64,000 bases of DNA from Geminicoccaceae bacterium (GCA_028279345.1 JANQNY010000082.1:62001-126000); one strand, 5' to 3'. Numbered from the stretch's first letter, positions 26,235 to 35,662 are shown. Program-made: numbers and translations. Notes: generated by a model not told the origin, from the letters alone.

Positions 26235-27090
26235 TCCAGCATCCGTCGGCCGAGCGGCGCGGATGGTCCTCGGCGAGCACTTCGCAGGTGTCGAGCTCGG
26301 TTGGCTGGACTGGGGACCGCAGGACGCCGAGCGCGTCGTGGTGTGCGTCCATGGGCTCACCCGCAACGCTCACGACTTCGACATGCTCGCGGCGGCGCTG
26401 GCGCAGGCAGGCGCCCGCGTCCTCGCCGTCGATGTCGTCGGTCGCGGAATGAGCAGCTGGCTCGGCGATCCGCACGGCTACACGGTGGAGGTTTACGCCG
26501 GGCAGCTCGCGCAATGGCTCCAGCGCTTAGAGCTCGGGCCGGTCGACTGGGTCGGCACGTCGATGGGAGGGCTCATCGGTATGGGCCTTGCCGCCACGGA
26601 GCAGCCGCCGATGCAGCGGCTGGTCCTCAACGACATTGGGCCGTTCGTCGACCGGGAGTCGCTCCAGCAGATCAGGACCTATCTGGCGCTCGATCTGCAC
26701 TTCGCCAGCATCGAGGAGATCGAGCAGCACCTGCGCCTCATCCATGCGCCCTTCGGTCCACTCACCGATGCGCAATGGCGCCACCTCGCCGAGTACAGCG
26801 CCAAGCTCGACAAAGCCGGCTTCCGGCTGCACTACGACCCCGCCATCAAGGTGCCCTACGCCGAGCTCGCGGACGACGACGTGGTGCTCTGGGAGATGTG
26901 GGACAAAATCCGTTGCCCGACCTTGGTGCTTCACGGCGCCGACAGCGTGATCCTCACCCAGCCTACCTGCGAGGAGATGGCGCGACGCGGCCCGTGCGCC
27001 GAGGTGGTGAGCTTTCCAGGCGTCGGCCATGCGCCGGCGCTGATGGCGGCTGACCAGATCTCGGCCGTGCGCCGATGGCTGCACCTCTAG
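26218..27090 (+). CDS. Alpha/beta hydrolase
   Basis: A 290-residue alpha/beta hydrolase. The oxyanion-hole region is CVHGLTRNAHDFD near residue 43, the nucleophile elbow is GTSMGGLIGMG (Ser near 114), the acid lies in VLHGADSVI, and the catalytic His is in GVGHAPAL. It lacks a signal peptide, so it is cytoplasmic. The GTG start lies inside the end of the upstream exported-protein gene, and its 3' end overlaps the DsbA-like gene by 16 bases, implying one transcript. Substrate is unknown; esterase or hydrolytic ring-product cleavage are typical. Confidence 0.85.
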   Translation: MTSSSNPASVGRAARMVLGEHFAGVELGWLDWGPQDAERVVVCVHGLTRNAHDFDMLAAALAQAGARVLAVDVVGRGMSSWLGDPHGYTVEVYAGQLAQWLQRLELGPVDWVGTSMGGLIGMGLAATEQPPMQRLVLNDIGPFVDRESLQQIRTYLALDLHFASIEEIEQHLRLIHAPFGPLTDAQWRHLAEYSAKLDKAGFRLHYDPAIKVPYAELADDDVVLWEMWDKIRCPTLVLHGADSVILTQPTCEEMARRGPCAEVVSFPGVGHAPALMAADQISAVRRWLHL

Positions 27091-27806
27091 TCGGGACGCG
27101 CTCGCGGCGTGGCATGCTCCTCGTCCTTGCGGCGGCGGCCGGGGGGGTGGTCTGGACGATCGGGCGGCGGCCTGCGCTTCCGGAGGTGGAGGCCCGCCGC
27201 GAGGGTGACCTCGTCTATCTGACGGCGGCAGGTGGCCTCACCTCGAGCGGCCTTCCGCTGGTCGGTCTCGAGGCGCCGGCGCCACCTCGGCGCAGTGTCG
27301 ATCGCGCTCAGCTCCAAGCGCCACGCGCGGCACACATGCTGGGCGCCCAAGGTCCCGTGTTCGTTGCTTTCCTGGATTATCGCTGCACGTGGTGCCGTCG
27401 GCATGCGCCGAACCTGCTCGCGCAGGCGGAACGAGGCAGGCTGCGCCTCGTGGTTCGCGATTGGCCGATCCTTGGACCGGCCTCGACGCTCGGCGCCCGG
27501 GCGGCGCTGGCGGCCGGGTTGCAAGGCGCCTACTGGCCATTCCACGAGGCGCTCATGACGTCGGCCTTCCTGCCGACGGAGGCCCTCGTCGAGGAGCTTT
27601 CTTCGCGCGAGGGCCTCGATACGGAGCGTCTACTCCGCGACCAGGGCTCTCCCGAGGTCGACGCGGCGCTCGCGTACAACGCCGAGCTCGCCCGGGGCAT
27701 CGGCGCCCACGGCACGCCGACCTACGTCGTCGAGGGGGTGGTCATGGCCGGTGGCTACGAGATCGATACGCTGCTCGCCTTGGGTGACCGTTACCGCCTG
27801 CGCTAG
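27075..27806 (+). CDS. DsbA-like thiol:disulfide oxidoreductase
   Basis: A 243-residue thioredoxin-fold protein with an N-terminal membrane anchor or signal (RRGMLLVLAAAAGGVVWTIG), so it acts in the periplasm. The redox motif is CTWC near residue 112 in FLDYRCTWCRRHAPNL and the cis-Pro loop is HGTPTYVVEG. The helical insert and overall length fit the DsbA/ScsC-like family. The start overlaps the hydrolase end; an ATG at 27114 would also keep the anchor. Whether it oxidises or reduces disulfides cannot be told. An inverted repeat follows. Confidence 0.85.
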   Translation: MAAPLVGTRSRRGMLLVLAAAAGGVVWTIGRRPALPEVEARREGDLVYLTAAGGLTSSGLPLVGLEAPAPPRRSVDRAQLQAPRAAHMLGAQGPVFVAFLDYRCTWCRRHAPNLLAQAERGRLRLVVRDWPILGPASTLGARAALAAGLQGAYWPFHEALMTSAFLPTEALVEELSSREGLDTERLLRDQGSPEVDAALAYNAELARGIGAHGTPTYVVEGVVMAGGYEIDTLLALGDRYRLR

Positions 27807-27830
27807 AGCTACCGAGCTCTGCCCCGCCAC

Positions 27831-27892
27831 CCGCGCACCCCGCCCGACCGCCCACGAGGATGCTGGCATGGGTGGTCGGGCGGGACGCGCGG
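27831..27892. terminator. Long hairpin between convergent genes, probable bidirectional terminator
   Basis: Two 24-base arms (27831-27854 and 27869-27892) pair except for two adjacent mismatches and one G-T wobble, with a 14-base loop; the core CCCGCCCGACC/GGTCGGGCGGG is perfect. It lies between the convergent DsbA-like and sixA-like genes. No U-run follows. Confidence 0.55.
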
Positions 27893-27948
27893 GACCGATG
27901 GACGACGCTCTCGGTGCCGATCGGGAACCGGCCACCCGTGCCACCCGC

Positions 27949-28494
27949 TCAGAACTCGAGCGGCTCCTTGCCCTTGGGCGTGTACCAGGCGAGCAGCCGG
28001 TGTGGCTCGCTGCCGACCCCTTCCCAGCCATTGCCGTCGATCTCGACCGCTAGCACCGCAGCCGTCGGGAATTTCGTCGTCACTGCCTCGCCGATGCCCT
28101 GCTCGGTGCGCCTTGCCAGCTCGGCTGCGAGGTCCTGAAGGCCCGGATTGTGACCGATCACCATGACCGACGAGACGCGCGCCGGTGTCTCTCTGATGCG
28201 TGCGAGGAGCGCGCGTGCCGAGGCGAGGTAGAGGGCCGGGTCGAACACCTCCACCGCCGGCAGCTCCAGATGCGCCGCGACGAAGTCCCAGGTCGCGCGT
28301 GTGCGCACGGCGGGCGAGCACAGCACCCATTCGGGCAGAAGCCCTCGTTCACCGAGCGAGCGGGCCACCTGTGCTCCTGCGGCCACCCCTCGCTCGGCAA
28401 GCGGGCGGTCGAAGTCGCGCGTGGCATCGCTCTCCCAATCGGACTTGGCATGGCGCAGCAGCACAAGGCGGCGCGGCAGCGACAGGTTCGCCAT
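27949..28494 (-). CDS. SixA-like histidine phosphatase
   Basis: A 181-residue histidine phosphatase-superfamily protein. The catalytic RHG-type motif is [11 protein letters not shown] near residue 15, and the second histidine is in [14 protein letters not shown]; the arginine-containing [13 protein letters not shown] lies between. It fits the SixA/YPO-type subfamily of small phosphatases, which dephosphorylate phosphohistidine or small phospho-metabolites. It is divergent from ppk1, so a link to phosphate metabolism is tempting but unproven. Confidence 0.85.
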   Translation of the reverse strand: MANLSLPRRLVLLRHAKSDWESDATRDFDRPLAERGVAAGAQVARSLGERGLLPEWVLCSPAVRTRATWDFVAAHLELPAVEVFDPALYLASARALLARIRETPARVSSVMVIGHNPGLQDLAAELARRTEQGIGEAVTTKFPTAAVLAVEIDGNGWEGVGSEPHRLLAWYTPKGKEPLEF

Positions 28495-28601
28495 GGGTGA
28501 CTCCGGCGGCCGAGATGGTGTGGCGCGGCTCGCAACCGTTCCGCGCTCCTGCTAAGCTTGCCGCGAGGACGCCTGCAACGCCAGCGCGATGCGAGGAGGC
28601 G

Positions 28602-30761
28602 ATGGACCGAGCCGAGACAGAGGTGAGCACGGCGCAGCGGCACGACGTGCCGTCGGCGCCGGAAGCGCGCTATCTGAACCGCGAACTCTCCTGGCTCGCG
28701 TTCAACGATCGGGTGCTGGAGGAGGCGTCGAACCCTACCCATCCCCTGCTCGAGCGCCTGCGCTTCCTGGCGATCGCAGCCACTAACCTCGACGAGTTCA
28801 ACATGGTCCGGGTCGCAGGCCTGAAGGACCTCTGCAAGAACGGCGTCACCGTGCCGAGCCTCGACGGCAGGACGCCCGCGCAGCAGCTCGAGGCGATCGG
28901 CCAACAGCTCACCGACATCATCCACCGCCAGGAGCTATGCTGGAACGAGCTGAGCCAGCGTCTGCGTGAGGAGGGGGTCGCCGCCGTTACGGTGACCGAG
29001 CTCGAGCCCGCCGACCTCGGCTGGCTCGAGACCTTCTTCGAGGACGAGATCTATCCGGTGCTCTCGCCGATCGCGGTGGATCCGGCCCATCCCTTCCCGT
29101 TCGTCGGCAATCTCGGTTTCGGTCTCGTCGTAGCCTTCGAGGCGGCCAAGGAGACGCGTACCGGTCTGGTCCTCGTGCCCGCGCTCCTGGAGCGCATGGT
29201 CCGGCTGCCAGGCGAGACCATCCGCTTCATGGCGATCGAGAAGATCATCGAGCTGTTCGTTGATCGTCTCTTTCCGGGGTTCGAGGTCGTCGCCTGCGGC
29301 CAGTTCCGCGTGATCCGCGACAGCGACATCGAGATCGAGGAGGAGGCCGAGGACCTCATGCGGGTCTTCGAGCTGGCGCTGCAGCGCCGCCGGCGGGGCG
29401 AGGTCATCCGGCTCGAGGTCAACGCGGCGATGCCGGTCGAGCTGCAGAGCTTCCTCGCCGCCGAGCTCGGCTGCGGCCATGACGATGTGGCACCGCTGAA
29501 TCTGCCGCTTGGCCTGGGCGACGTGCGCCAGATGATCGTCGCCGACCGACCCGATCTCCTGTTCAAGACCTTCACGCCGCGCTTTCCGGAGCGCATCCGC
29601 GATCATGGCGGTGATTGCTTCGGTGCGATTCGCGCAAAGGACTTCGTCGTTCATCACCCCTACGAGTCGTTCGACGTGGTCGTGCAGTTCCTGCGGCAGG
29701 CGGCAGCCGACCCGGCCGTCGTCGCCATCAAGGGCACCCTCTATCGAACGAGCGACAACAGCCCGATCGTGGGTGCCATGTGCGAGGCCGCCGAGGCGGG
29801 CAAGTCGGTCACTGCGCTGGTGGAGCTGAAGGCGCGCTTCGACGAGGCGCAGAACATTCGCTGGGCCCGCGACCTCGAAAAGGCGGGCGTGCAGGTGGTT
29901 TACGGCTTCATGGAGCTCAAGACCCACGCCAAGGTCACCATGGTGGTGCGGCGCGAGGAGGGGCGGCTCAAAACCTACGTGCACTACGGCACGGGCAATT
30001 ATCACCCCATCACGGCGAAGATTTATACCGACCTCTCCTTCTTTACCTGCGATCCGATGCTTGGGTCGGACGCGGCGCGCGTCTTCAACTACATGACCGG
30101 CTACGCCGAGCCGCGCCAGTTGAGCAAGGTGCTGCTCGCACCGCTGCACATGCGCACCCAGCTCCTCCGGCTCATCGACGCCGAGATCGAGCATGTTGCC
30201 GCCGGTCGGCCGGGCCGGATCTGGGCGAAGATGAACAGCCTCGTCGACAAGGGCATCATCGACGCCCTCTATCGGGCGTCGGTCGCTGGGGTCGAGATCG
30301 ATCTCGTTGTCCGCGGCATCTGCTGCCTGCGCCCAGGCGTGCCTGGCCTATCGGAGACGATCCGGGTCAAGAGCATCGTCGGACGGTTCCTCGAGCATAG
30401 CCGCATCTATTGCTTCGGTGACGGTGAGGAACTGCCCTCGCGTCGGGCGAAGGTCTATATCGGCTCCGCCGACTGGATGTCGCGCAACCTCGACCGCCGG
30501 GTCGAGGTGCTGGTGCCCGTGGAGAACCCTACAGTTCACGAGCAGGTTCTCGACCAGATCATGGTCGCCAACCTCAATGACAACCTGCAGAGCTGGCAGC
30601 TCGAAGGCGCGGATGGCACTTATCGCCGGCTGGCGTCCGCGACGCCCGAACGTGACTTCAATCTGCACGCCTACTTCATGACCAACCCGAGTCTTTCGGG
30701 TCGAGGTAGCGCGCTGCGCCGGACCCGCCCGCAGCGGGTCGTGCGGATCGGCAACGATTGA
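28602..30761 (+). CDS. ppk1: Polyphosphate kinase 1
   Basis: Reversibly builds long-chain polyphosphate from ATP. The 719-residue protein starts at the ATG at 28602 with GAGGAGG just upstream; the longer open frame is an accident of base composition. All four Ppk domains are present, starting [19 protein letters not shown]. The autophosphorylated His is in [19 protein letters not shown] (near residue 461) and the second conserved His in [11 protein letters not shown] (near 599). It is followed 17 bases later by ppx, giving a synthesis/degradation pair, in the same window as the phosphate-starvation operon. Confidence 0.95.
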   Translation: MDRAETEVSTAQRHDVPSAPEARYLNRELSWLAFNDRVLEEASNPTHPLLERLRFLAIAATNLDEFNMVRVAGLKDLCKNGVTVPSLDGRTPAQQLEAIGQQLTDIIHRQELCWNELSQRLREEGVAAVTVTELEPADLGWLETFFEDEIYPVLSPIAVDPAHPFPFVGNLGFGLVVAFEAAKETRTGLVLVPALLERMVRLPGETIRFMAIEKIIELFVDRLFPGFEVVACGQFRVIRDSDIEIEEEAEDLMRVFELALQRRRRGEVIRLEVNAAMPVELQSFLAAELGCGHDDVAPLNLPLGLGDVRQMIVADRPDLLFKTFTPRFPERIRDHGGDCFGAIRAKDFVVHHPYESFDVVVQFLRQAAADPAVVAIKGTLYRTSDNSPIVGAMCEAAEAGKSVTALVELKARFDEAQNIRWARDLEKAGVQVVYGFMELKTHAKVTMVVRREEGRLKTYVHYGTGNYHPITAKIYTDLSFFTCDPMLGSDAARVFNYMTGYAEPRQLSKVLLAPLHMRTQLLRLIDAEIEHVAAGRPGRIWAKMNSLVDKGIIDALYRASVAGVEIDLVVRGICCLRPGVPGLSETIRVKSIVGRFLEHSRIYCFGDGEELPSRRAKVYIGSADWMSRNLDRRVEVLVPVENPTVHEQVLDQIMVANLNDNLQSWQLEGADGTYRRLASATPERDFNLHAYFMTNPSLSGRGSALRRTRPQRVVRIGND

Positions 30762-30778
30762 GCACTGGAGGTGACCTC

Positions 30779-32305
30779 GTGCCCTTCACGCAGCAGCGCG
30801 CGGTGGACCGCCGCGACATCGGCCTGATCGACATCGGCTCCAACTCGGTGCGTTTCGTCGTCTACGATGCTCCGGTGCGCGCGCCATTGGTCAAGTTCAA
30901 TGAGCGCGTCATGTGCGGCCTCGGCAAGGGGCTCAAGGCCGACGGCAACCTTGCCGCAGCGGACGTCGCGTTCGCCATGCAAGCGCTCGGCCGCTTCTTT
31001 GCGCTCTCCCGGGCGATGGGCCTAGAGACTCTCGACGTGTTCGCCACCGAAGCCGTGCGGACGGCCGCCAACGGCCCCGCCTTCACGAACGAGATCGAGA
31101 CGCGGTTCGGCGCCAAGGTTGCCGTGCTTACAGGCGAGGAGGAGGGGCGGTTCGCGGGCCTCGGCGTGCTCAGTCACTTTCCCGACGCCGACGGCGTCGT
31201 GGGCGATCTCGGCGGCGGCAGCCTGGAGCTCGCCGAGCTGGGCAACGAGTGTGTGCAGCAGAGCCGCTCCTTTCCCTTCGGACCCTTGCGGTTGATGGGC
31301 GACGGCGGTTCGCGCAAGAGCCAGATCGACGCCATCGCGAGCGCCGTCGCCGATGGGTTCCCGACCACGCGTGGCGGCCACACGTTCTACGCGGTAGGCG
31401 GCGCCTGGCGCGCTTTCGCCAAGCTGGCAATGGCGCGGACGGGGCACCGCTTTGCGATCGTCGACGGCTTTGCCCTGGATGGTCCCAAGGCACTGGAGCT
31501 GGCGAGGCTCGCGAGCCGACGCAGCAAGCTCGCCGCGAGCGATCTGGTCCACGTCTCGAAGCGGCGCCAGGAGGCGCTGCCGACCGCCGCACTCGTGCTC
31601 GCCGGCACGCTCGAGGCCCTGGGGCCCAAGCGCGTCATCTTCAGCGCAAGCGGCGTACGCGAGGGTCGGCTCTTCGCCAATCTCGAGACGGACGAACGCG
31701 CCCGCGACCCGCTCGTCGATGCGGCCGAGCGCTATGGCCGCGCGGAGAGCCGGTTCGGCGGTGTCGGTCGCGAGCTCGTGCACTGGACCGCACCGTTCTT
31801 TGCGGACGAGACGGCAGACCAACGTCGGCTGCGCATCGCCGCCTGCCATCTCTCCGACGTCGCCTGGTCGACGCACCCGGACTATCGCGACGGCTACGCG
31901 CTAGATCGCGTTCTGCACTTGCCGCTGCCGGGCCTCGACCACGCCGGCCGCGGCTGGATCGCGCTCGCCGTCTATGCCCGCTACCGCGGCGCGCTCGATG
32001 CCGAGCTCGCTGCAGAGGCGAAGGCGCTTGCCGGTGCCGCGGCGAACGACGCGCTGGTGCTGGGCCATGCACTCCAGGTCGCCTATCGCCTGTCGGGGGC
32101 GACCGCGCATCTGCTGGCCGTGAGCCGCCTCGAGCGAGACGCGCGCTGCGTGCGCCTGATCCTCCCCGAGGACGGCTCGCTGCCTCCGGGCGACGCGGTG
32201 GAGCGACGCCTCTTCACCCTCGCGCGCGCCCTCGGTCTGGACGACATCGAGATCACCGAGCCCCTGCCCGAAGGTGGACAGGAGCCCCTGCTTCACGCAA
32301 GTTGA
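30779..32305 (+). CDS. ppx: Exopolyphosphatase, Ppx/GppA family
   Basis: Releases phosphate from polyphosphate ends, or hydrolyses pppGpp. The 508-residue protein has the sugar kinase/actin-fold phosphate loops GLIDIGSNSVRFVVYD and VVGDLGGGSLELAELG, plus FATEAVRTAANGPAF and GEEEGRFAGLGVL between them. The C-terminal half is the HD-like helical domain. The start is taken as the GTG at 30779 because GGAGG lies seven bases upstream; a TTG at 30758 overlapping the ppk1 stop is possible but less likely. Pairing with ppk1 favours the polyphosphatase role. Confidence 0.92.
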   Translation: MPFTQQRAVDRRDIGLIDIGSNSVRFVVYDAPVRAPLVKFNERVMCGLGKGLKADGNLAAADVAFAMQALGRFFALSRAMGLETLDVFATEAVRTAANGPAFTNEIETRFGAKVAVLTGEEEGRFAGLGVLSHFPDADGVVGDLGGGSLELAELGNECVQQSRSFPFGPLRLMGDGGSRKSQIDAIASAVADGFPTTRGGHTFYAVGGAWRAFAKLAMARTGHRFAIVDGFALDGPKALELARLASRRSKLAASDLVHVSKRRQEALPTAALVLAGTLEALGPKRVIFSASGVREGRLFANLETDERARDPLVDAAERYGRAESRFGGVGRELVHWTAPFFADETADQRRLRIAACHLSDVAWSTHPDYRDGYALDRVLHLPLPGLDHAGRGWIALAVYARYRGALDAELAAEAKALAGAAANDALVLGHALQVAYRLSGATAHLLAVSRLERDARCVRLILPEDGSLPPGDAVERRLFTLARALGLDDIEITEPLPEGGQEPLLHAS

Positions 32306-32313
32306 CGCGCCTT

Positions 32314-32399
32314 GCCCGGGTGGCGGAACGGTAGACGCAGTGGACTCAAAATCCACCGCCGGCAACGGCGTGCGAGTTCGACTCTCGCCCCGGGCACCA
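32314..32399 (+). tRNA. tRNA-Leu (anticodon CAA)
   Basis: Acceptor arms GCCCGGG and CCCGGGC pair, the anticodon stem-loop is GTGGA-CTCAAAA-TCCAC with anticodon CAA, a long variable arm (GCCGGCAACGGCGT region) marks a class II tRNA, and the T arm is GCGAG-TTCGACT-CTCGC. CCA is encoded at 32397-32399. It lies eight bases after the ppx stop. Confidence 0.96.
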
Positions 32400-32426
32400 G
32401 CGGCCTTTGATCTGGTCGCGGTGCTG

Positions 32427-33272
32427 ATGGGCGTGAGCTTCGCCTTCATGTGGAGCTCGGCGTTCACCTCGGCCAAGATCGCGCTGGAGTACGCGCCGCC
32501 CTTCGCGATCCTCGCAGTTCGGTTCCTGCTCTCGGGTGCCATCGCCGTGACGGCCGCGCGCCTGTTGGGGCAGCGCTGGCCCATGGGCGCCGAGCACTGG
32601 CGGCGCATCATCATTCTGGGTCTCTGCCAGAACAGCCTCTATCTGGGCCTCTTCTTCCTCGCCATGACCACCGTGCCGGCCGGGCTCGCCGCGATCATCG
32701 CGAGCAGCCTGCCGCTGGTCGTCGCCACGGCCGGTGCGCTCCTGGGCAAGGACCGCCTGGCGCCGCTCGCCATCATCGGCCTCGTCCTCGGCTTTGGTGG
32801 TGTGGTGTTGATCGTCCTCGACCGCCTCGGCGGCGATCTTGACCTGTTGGGGCTCGCCTATTGCCTGATCGGCGTCGTGGCCCTCGCCACCGCCACGCTC
32901 ATCGTCCGCCATGCCGAGCTGGGCAGCGGGCTCTGGATGGTCGTCGGCCTGCAGATGCTGGTGGGCGGGGTGACGTTGGCCCCGGTGGCACTCTGGCTCG
33001 AGCACGACGCGACGGTGACGTTCACGACGCCGCTCGTGCTTGCCTTCCTCTACACCACCTTCATTCCGGGCATCGCGGCCACGCTCGTCTGGTTCAGCCT
33101 GATCCGCCGCATCGGTGCGGCGCAGGCAAGCGCCTACCACTTCCTCAACCCGGCCTTCGGCGTCGCCGTCGCCTGGGTGCTTCTGGGCGAAGCGCTCGGG
33201 CCCTTCGACATCCTGGGCGTCGTCATCGTGGCCGTGGGCATTCTACTGGTGCAGCGCGCGCGGGTCGCTTAG
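32427..33272 (+). CDS. EamA/DMT family transporter
   Basis: Inner-membrane drug/metabolite transporter-type protein of 281 residues with ten membrane segments in two EamA repeats (first: MGVSFAFMWSSAFTSAKIAL and RFLLSGAIAVTAARLL; second: LAYCLIGVVALATATLIV to DILGVVIVAVGILLVQ). It lies only 27 bases after tRNA-Leu, with no ribosome binding site visible; the open frame runs back through the tRNA, so 32427 (or GTG 32421) is the earliest sensible start. Probable metabolite exporter; the substrate cannot be inferred. Confidence 0.87.
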   Translation: MGVSFAFMWSSAFTSAKIALEYAPPFAILAVRFLLSGAIAVTAARLLGQRWPMGAEHWRRIIILGLCQNSLYLGLFFLAMTTVPAGLAAIIASSLPLVVATAGALLGKDRLAPLAIIGLVLGFGGVVLIVLDRLGGDLDLLGLAYCLIGVVALATATLIVRHAELGSGLWMVVGLQMLVGGVTLAPVALWLEHDATVTFTTPLVLAFLYTTFIPGIAATLVWFSLIRRIGAAQASAYHFLNPAFGVAVAWVLLGEALGPFDILGVVIVAVGILLVQRARVA

Positions 33273-33337
33273 AGTTCCTGCGATCGAACGCGAGCTGCCG
33301 AAGGCTGGTTTGAGCCCCGAGCGGTCGTGCGGCTCAC

Positions 33338-33775
33338 TCATTTCGTAGTCGCTGTTCGAACCAGACCCAACCTCTCCGCGGTCGTTGTTTCGACAGTGAA
33401 ACCTTCCCGCTCATAGAAACGAACGGCTCGATTTGTTGTCAGTACATGTAAACGCACGGGTAAGTCGAGTTGTTCAGCTTGCTCGATTGCCCGACGAAGG
33501 ACGAACGAGCCTATTCCGCGGTTTTGGTAGTCGGGCGAGATGTAGAGTCGATCGACGCGTAGTTGGTGAGCCGTTCTCGAGAATGCGATGCAGCCAACTG
33601 GTGCGCCCACCATTTCGACTACCTCATGTCCTGAAGGATCGAACGTCTCGCTGGATGTCGAAGGATGCCACTCCCCCCATAGCGCCTCGGCGTATCCCCG
33701 CATGCATAGCTCTTCGAGCTTCAGGATGAAGGTTGCGTCCGCTCTCGATGCGGGCCTTAGCCGAATGCTGTCCAT
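33338..33775 (-). CDS. GNAT family N-acetyltransferase
   Basis: A 145-residue acetyltransferase of the GNAT fold: IRLRPASRADATFILKLEEL at the start, the acetyl-CoA site LYISPDYQNRGIGSFVLRRA near residue 80 (Q/RxxGxG/A), and the end NRAVRFYEREGFTVE. The ATG at 33775 gives the normal GNAT N-terminus; a longer frame to 33835 exists. Base composition and codon choice are visibly less GC-rich than the neighbours, which suggests recent acquisition. Substrate is unknown. Bases 33776-34060 upstream contain no gene. Confidence 0.85.
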   Translation of the reverse strand: MDSIRLRPASRADATFILKLEELCMRGYAEALWGEWHPSTSSETFDPSGHEVVEMVGAPVGCIAFSRTAHQLRVDRLYISPDYQNRGIGSFVLRRAIEQAEQLDLPVRLHVLTTNRAVRFYEREGFTVETTTAERLGLVRTATTK

Positions 33776-34060
33776 GCCCACGCGGTCATCCGGTTGTCCG
33801 AGCGACGCTGACACCGCACCGTGCCATGATGCCACGGCTGAGCGGGTTCACTGTCTGCAGCGGTTTCGTGCCATCATACTGCTCGATCTCTCTTTTTAGA
33901 TTGGACTGCAAGCGGTCGGCGCCTTTCCTCAGGGTTGATGGATCGGGAGGCTCGATGAACAGCTCGGTATCCGCTCCGCCCGGTCGGGTGTGGCGGTCCT
34001 CCGCTACCAGGCGTGCGTCCGGGCTCGACGTTTCGGAGCCGACGGGAAGCGGGAGACAGC

Positions 34061-34711
34061 ATGCAACGCGGCGATGACGGCTCCGACGTTGGCCGGAAGG
34101 GTGGCTTTCTTCAGCGTGCCTACGGCTTGGACGGAGGTGAGGGCACGCGCGCGCTCTATTCGGACTGGGCGGCAGCGTACGAGGCCGAGGTTCGGGCCAA
34201 CGGCTACGCTACTCCCTCCCGCTGTGCGGCGGCGCTGAGTGCGCACGCCGCCGACCGTACGGCACCCCTGCTCGACATCGGCTGCGGCACCGGCCTTTCC
34301 GGTGAGGCGTTCGTGGGGGCCGGCTTCACCACCGTTGACGGGACGGACTTCACGGAAGCGATGCTCGCGCATGCCCGAACCAAGCCAGGCGTCTACCGGC
34401 GTCTGATCCCGAGCGATCTGGCGTGCCCGGTACCGGCGGCGCCGGGCGACTATGCGAACATGGCCGCCGTCGGCGTGATTGGCCCGAGCCATGCGCCGGC
34501 GACGATGATCGAGACGGCGGTTGGCCTCTTGCCTTCGGGTGGCTGCTTCGTCTTTTCGCTGAACGACCACGCCCTAGAGGACGGCTCGTACCGACAATCG
34601 GTCGACGGCCTCGTCGCAAACGGCGTCGCGCAAGTGGTCTTCGACGCGTATGGCGATCACTTGCCTGGCATCGACCTCAAGGCCGCGGTTATCGTGCTGC
34701 GGCGGGCGTGA
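34061..34711 (+). CDS. Class I SAM-dependent methyltransferase
   Basis: A 216-residue methyltransferase with motif I LLDIGCGTGLSGEAF near residue 77, motif II VDGTDFTEAMLAHAR and later motifs LLPSGGCFVFSLNDHAL. The N-terminal segment LQRAYGLDGGEGTRALYSDW resembles the Williams-Beuren-type (WBSCR27-like) methyltransferases. GGGAG upstream of the ATG at 34061 decides the start. It is alone between a minus-strand GNAT gene and the cupin-hpt pair. The substrate is not known. Confidence 0.86.
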   Translation: MQRGDDGSDVGRKGGFLQRAYGLDGGEGTRALYSDWAAAYEAEVRANGYATPSRCAAALSAHAADRTAPLLDIGCGTGLSGEAFVGAGFTTVDGTDFTEAMLAHARTKPGVYRRLIPSDLACPVPAAPGDYANMAAVGVIGPSHAPATMIETAVGLLPSGGCFVFSLNDHALEDGSYRQSVDGLVANGVAQVVFDAYGDHLPGIDLKAAVIVLRRA

Positions 34712-34753
34712 GCTTCGACGAACGCGAGCGCCCCCCAAGTGCGCGACCGGGGT

Positions 34754-35128
34754 CTAGTCGGGCTCCCCGATGTGAACGGCAAGCCACACGGTAGGCTCGT
34801 CCACCGCCGTGTACGTCACGCGGTGGCGGACGTGTGCGGGGAGGAAGAGCCAATCGCCCGGCTCGAGGCGGTGCGGCTCGGGCTCGCCCTCGACGAGCAG
34901 AGCCGCGGCGCCGGAGAGGACCGTGACCCACTCGTCCCACGCCTGGTCGTACCATTCGCCGGTCGGGGTCGTCTGACCGTTGGAGATGATGCGCTCGAAG
35001 CGTACGACGCCAGTGCGCAGCAGCGTTTCGAAGCGCTCGGCGTCGAGGCCTTTTGGAACGTCCCTCAGGAGCGCGCCGTGTGCCACCAGCCGGCGCTCGG
35101 CATTCTCATCCTGGCCCATGCGCCGCAC
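34754..35128 (-). CDS. Cupin domain protein
   Basis: A 124-residue single cupin. The first cupin motif reads WDEWVTVLSGAAALLVEGEP and the second HRLEPGDWLFLPAHVRHRVT, with His residues suited to metal binding, although the first motif lacks the usual HxH pair. The GTG at 35128 directly follows the hpt stop (TGA-GTG), and an ATG at 35119 is an alternative. It is presumably cotranscribed with hpt. Function is unknown; small cupins of this kind are variously isomerases, dioxygenases or ligand sensors. Confidence 0.8.
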   Translation of the reverse strand: MRRMGQDENAERRLVAHGALLRDVPKGLDAERFETLLRTGVVRFERIISNGQTTPTGEWYDQAWDEWVTVLSGAAALLVEGEPEPHRLEPGDWLFLPAHVRHRVTYTAVDEPTVWLAVHIGEPD

Positions 35129-35662
35129 TCAGCCCGTGTCGACCTTGCCGATATGCGGCAGGTGGCGGTAGCGCTCGGCCCAGTCGATGCCGTAACCGAC
35201 GACGAAGACGTCGGGGATCGTGAAGCCCGTGAGGTCCGCCTGGAAGTCGACCTCACGCCTGGACGGCTTGTCGAGCAGCGCGCAGGTGAGGATCGGCCCC
35301 GCGCCAAGGTCCGCGAGAATGCGGCGCGCCACCATCAACGTGCGGCCGGTGTCCTGAATGTCGTCGACGATGACCACGGGCTCGCCCTTGAAGCTGCCGT
35401 GCAGGTCGGAAAGCACCTGCACCTCGCCCGCGCTTTTGGCGCCCATGCCGTAGCTCGCGAGGCGCATGAACTCGACCTTGGGCTGAGCACCGGCGCGGTC
35501 GAGCGCGCGCATCAGGTCCGCGACGAAAACGAAGCTGCCGGTGAGGATGCCGACGAGGGTGAACGCCTGCGGCATACGCTCGCCGATCTCCGCCGCGAGC
35601 GCAGTGACGCGTGCCGCGACGGCGTCCGCTTCGAACAGGATGTCGACCCGTTCGTTGCTCAT
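35129..35662 (-). CDS. hpt: Hypoxanthine phosphoribosyltransferase
   Basis: Purine salvage enzyme converting hypoxanthine or guanine plus PRPP to IMP or GMP. The 177-residue protein has the PRPP loop VIVDDIQDTGRTL near residue 96, the flexible-loop region MRLASYGMGAKSAGEV, and the base-binding end DKPSRREVDF...DVFVVGYGIDWAERYR, all characteristic of Hpt rather than Gpt. The second residue region VTALAAEIGERMP fits the family N-terminus. It is followed immediately by the cupin gene. Confidence 0.93.
   Translation of the reverse strand: MSNERVDILFEADAVAARVTALAAEIGERMPQAFTLVGILTGSFVFVADLMRALDRAGAQPKVEFMRLASYGMGAKSAGEVQVLSDLHGSFKGEPVVIVDDIQDTGRTLMVARRILADLGAGPILTCALLDKPSRREVDFQADLTGFTIPDVFVVGYGIDWAERYRHLPHIGKVDTG

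Noticed and set aside
28200-28601. 134-codon N-terminal extension of ppk1
   Set aside because: It is Arg/Pro-rich shadow of the sixA-like gene and the real start has a strong ribosome binding site at 28590-28598.
32274-32426. In-frame extension of the EamA gene through the end of ppx and tRNA-Leu
   Set aside because: The region is already a gene end and a tRNA; the transporter fold begins only after 32427.
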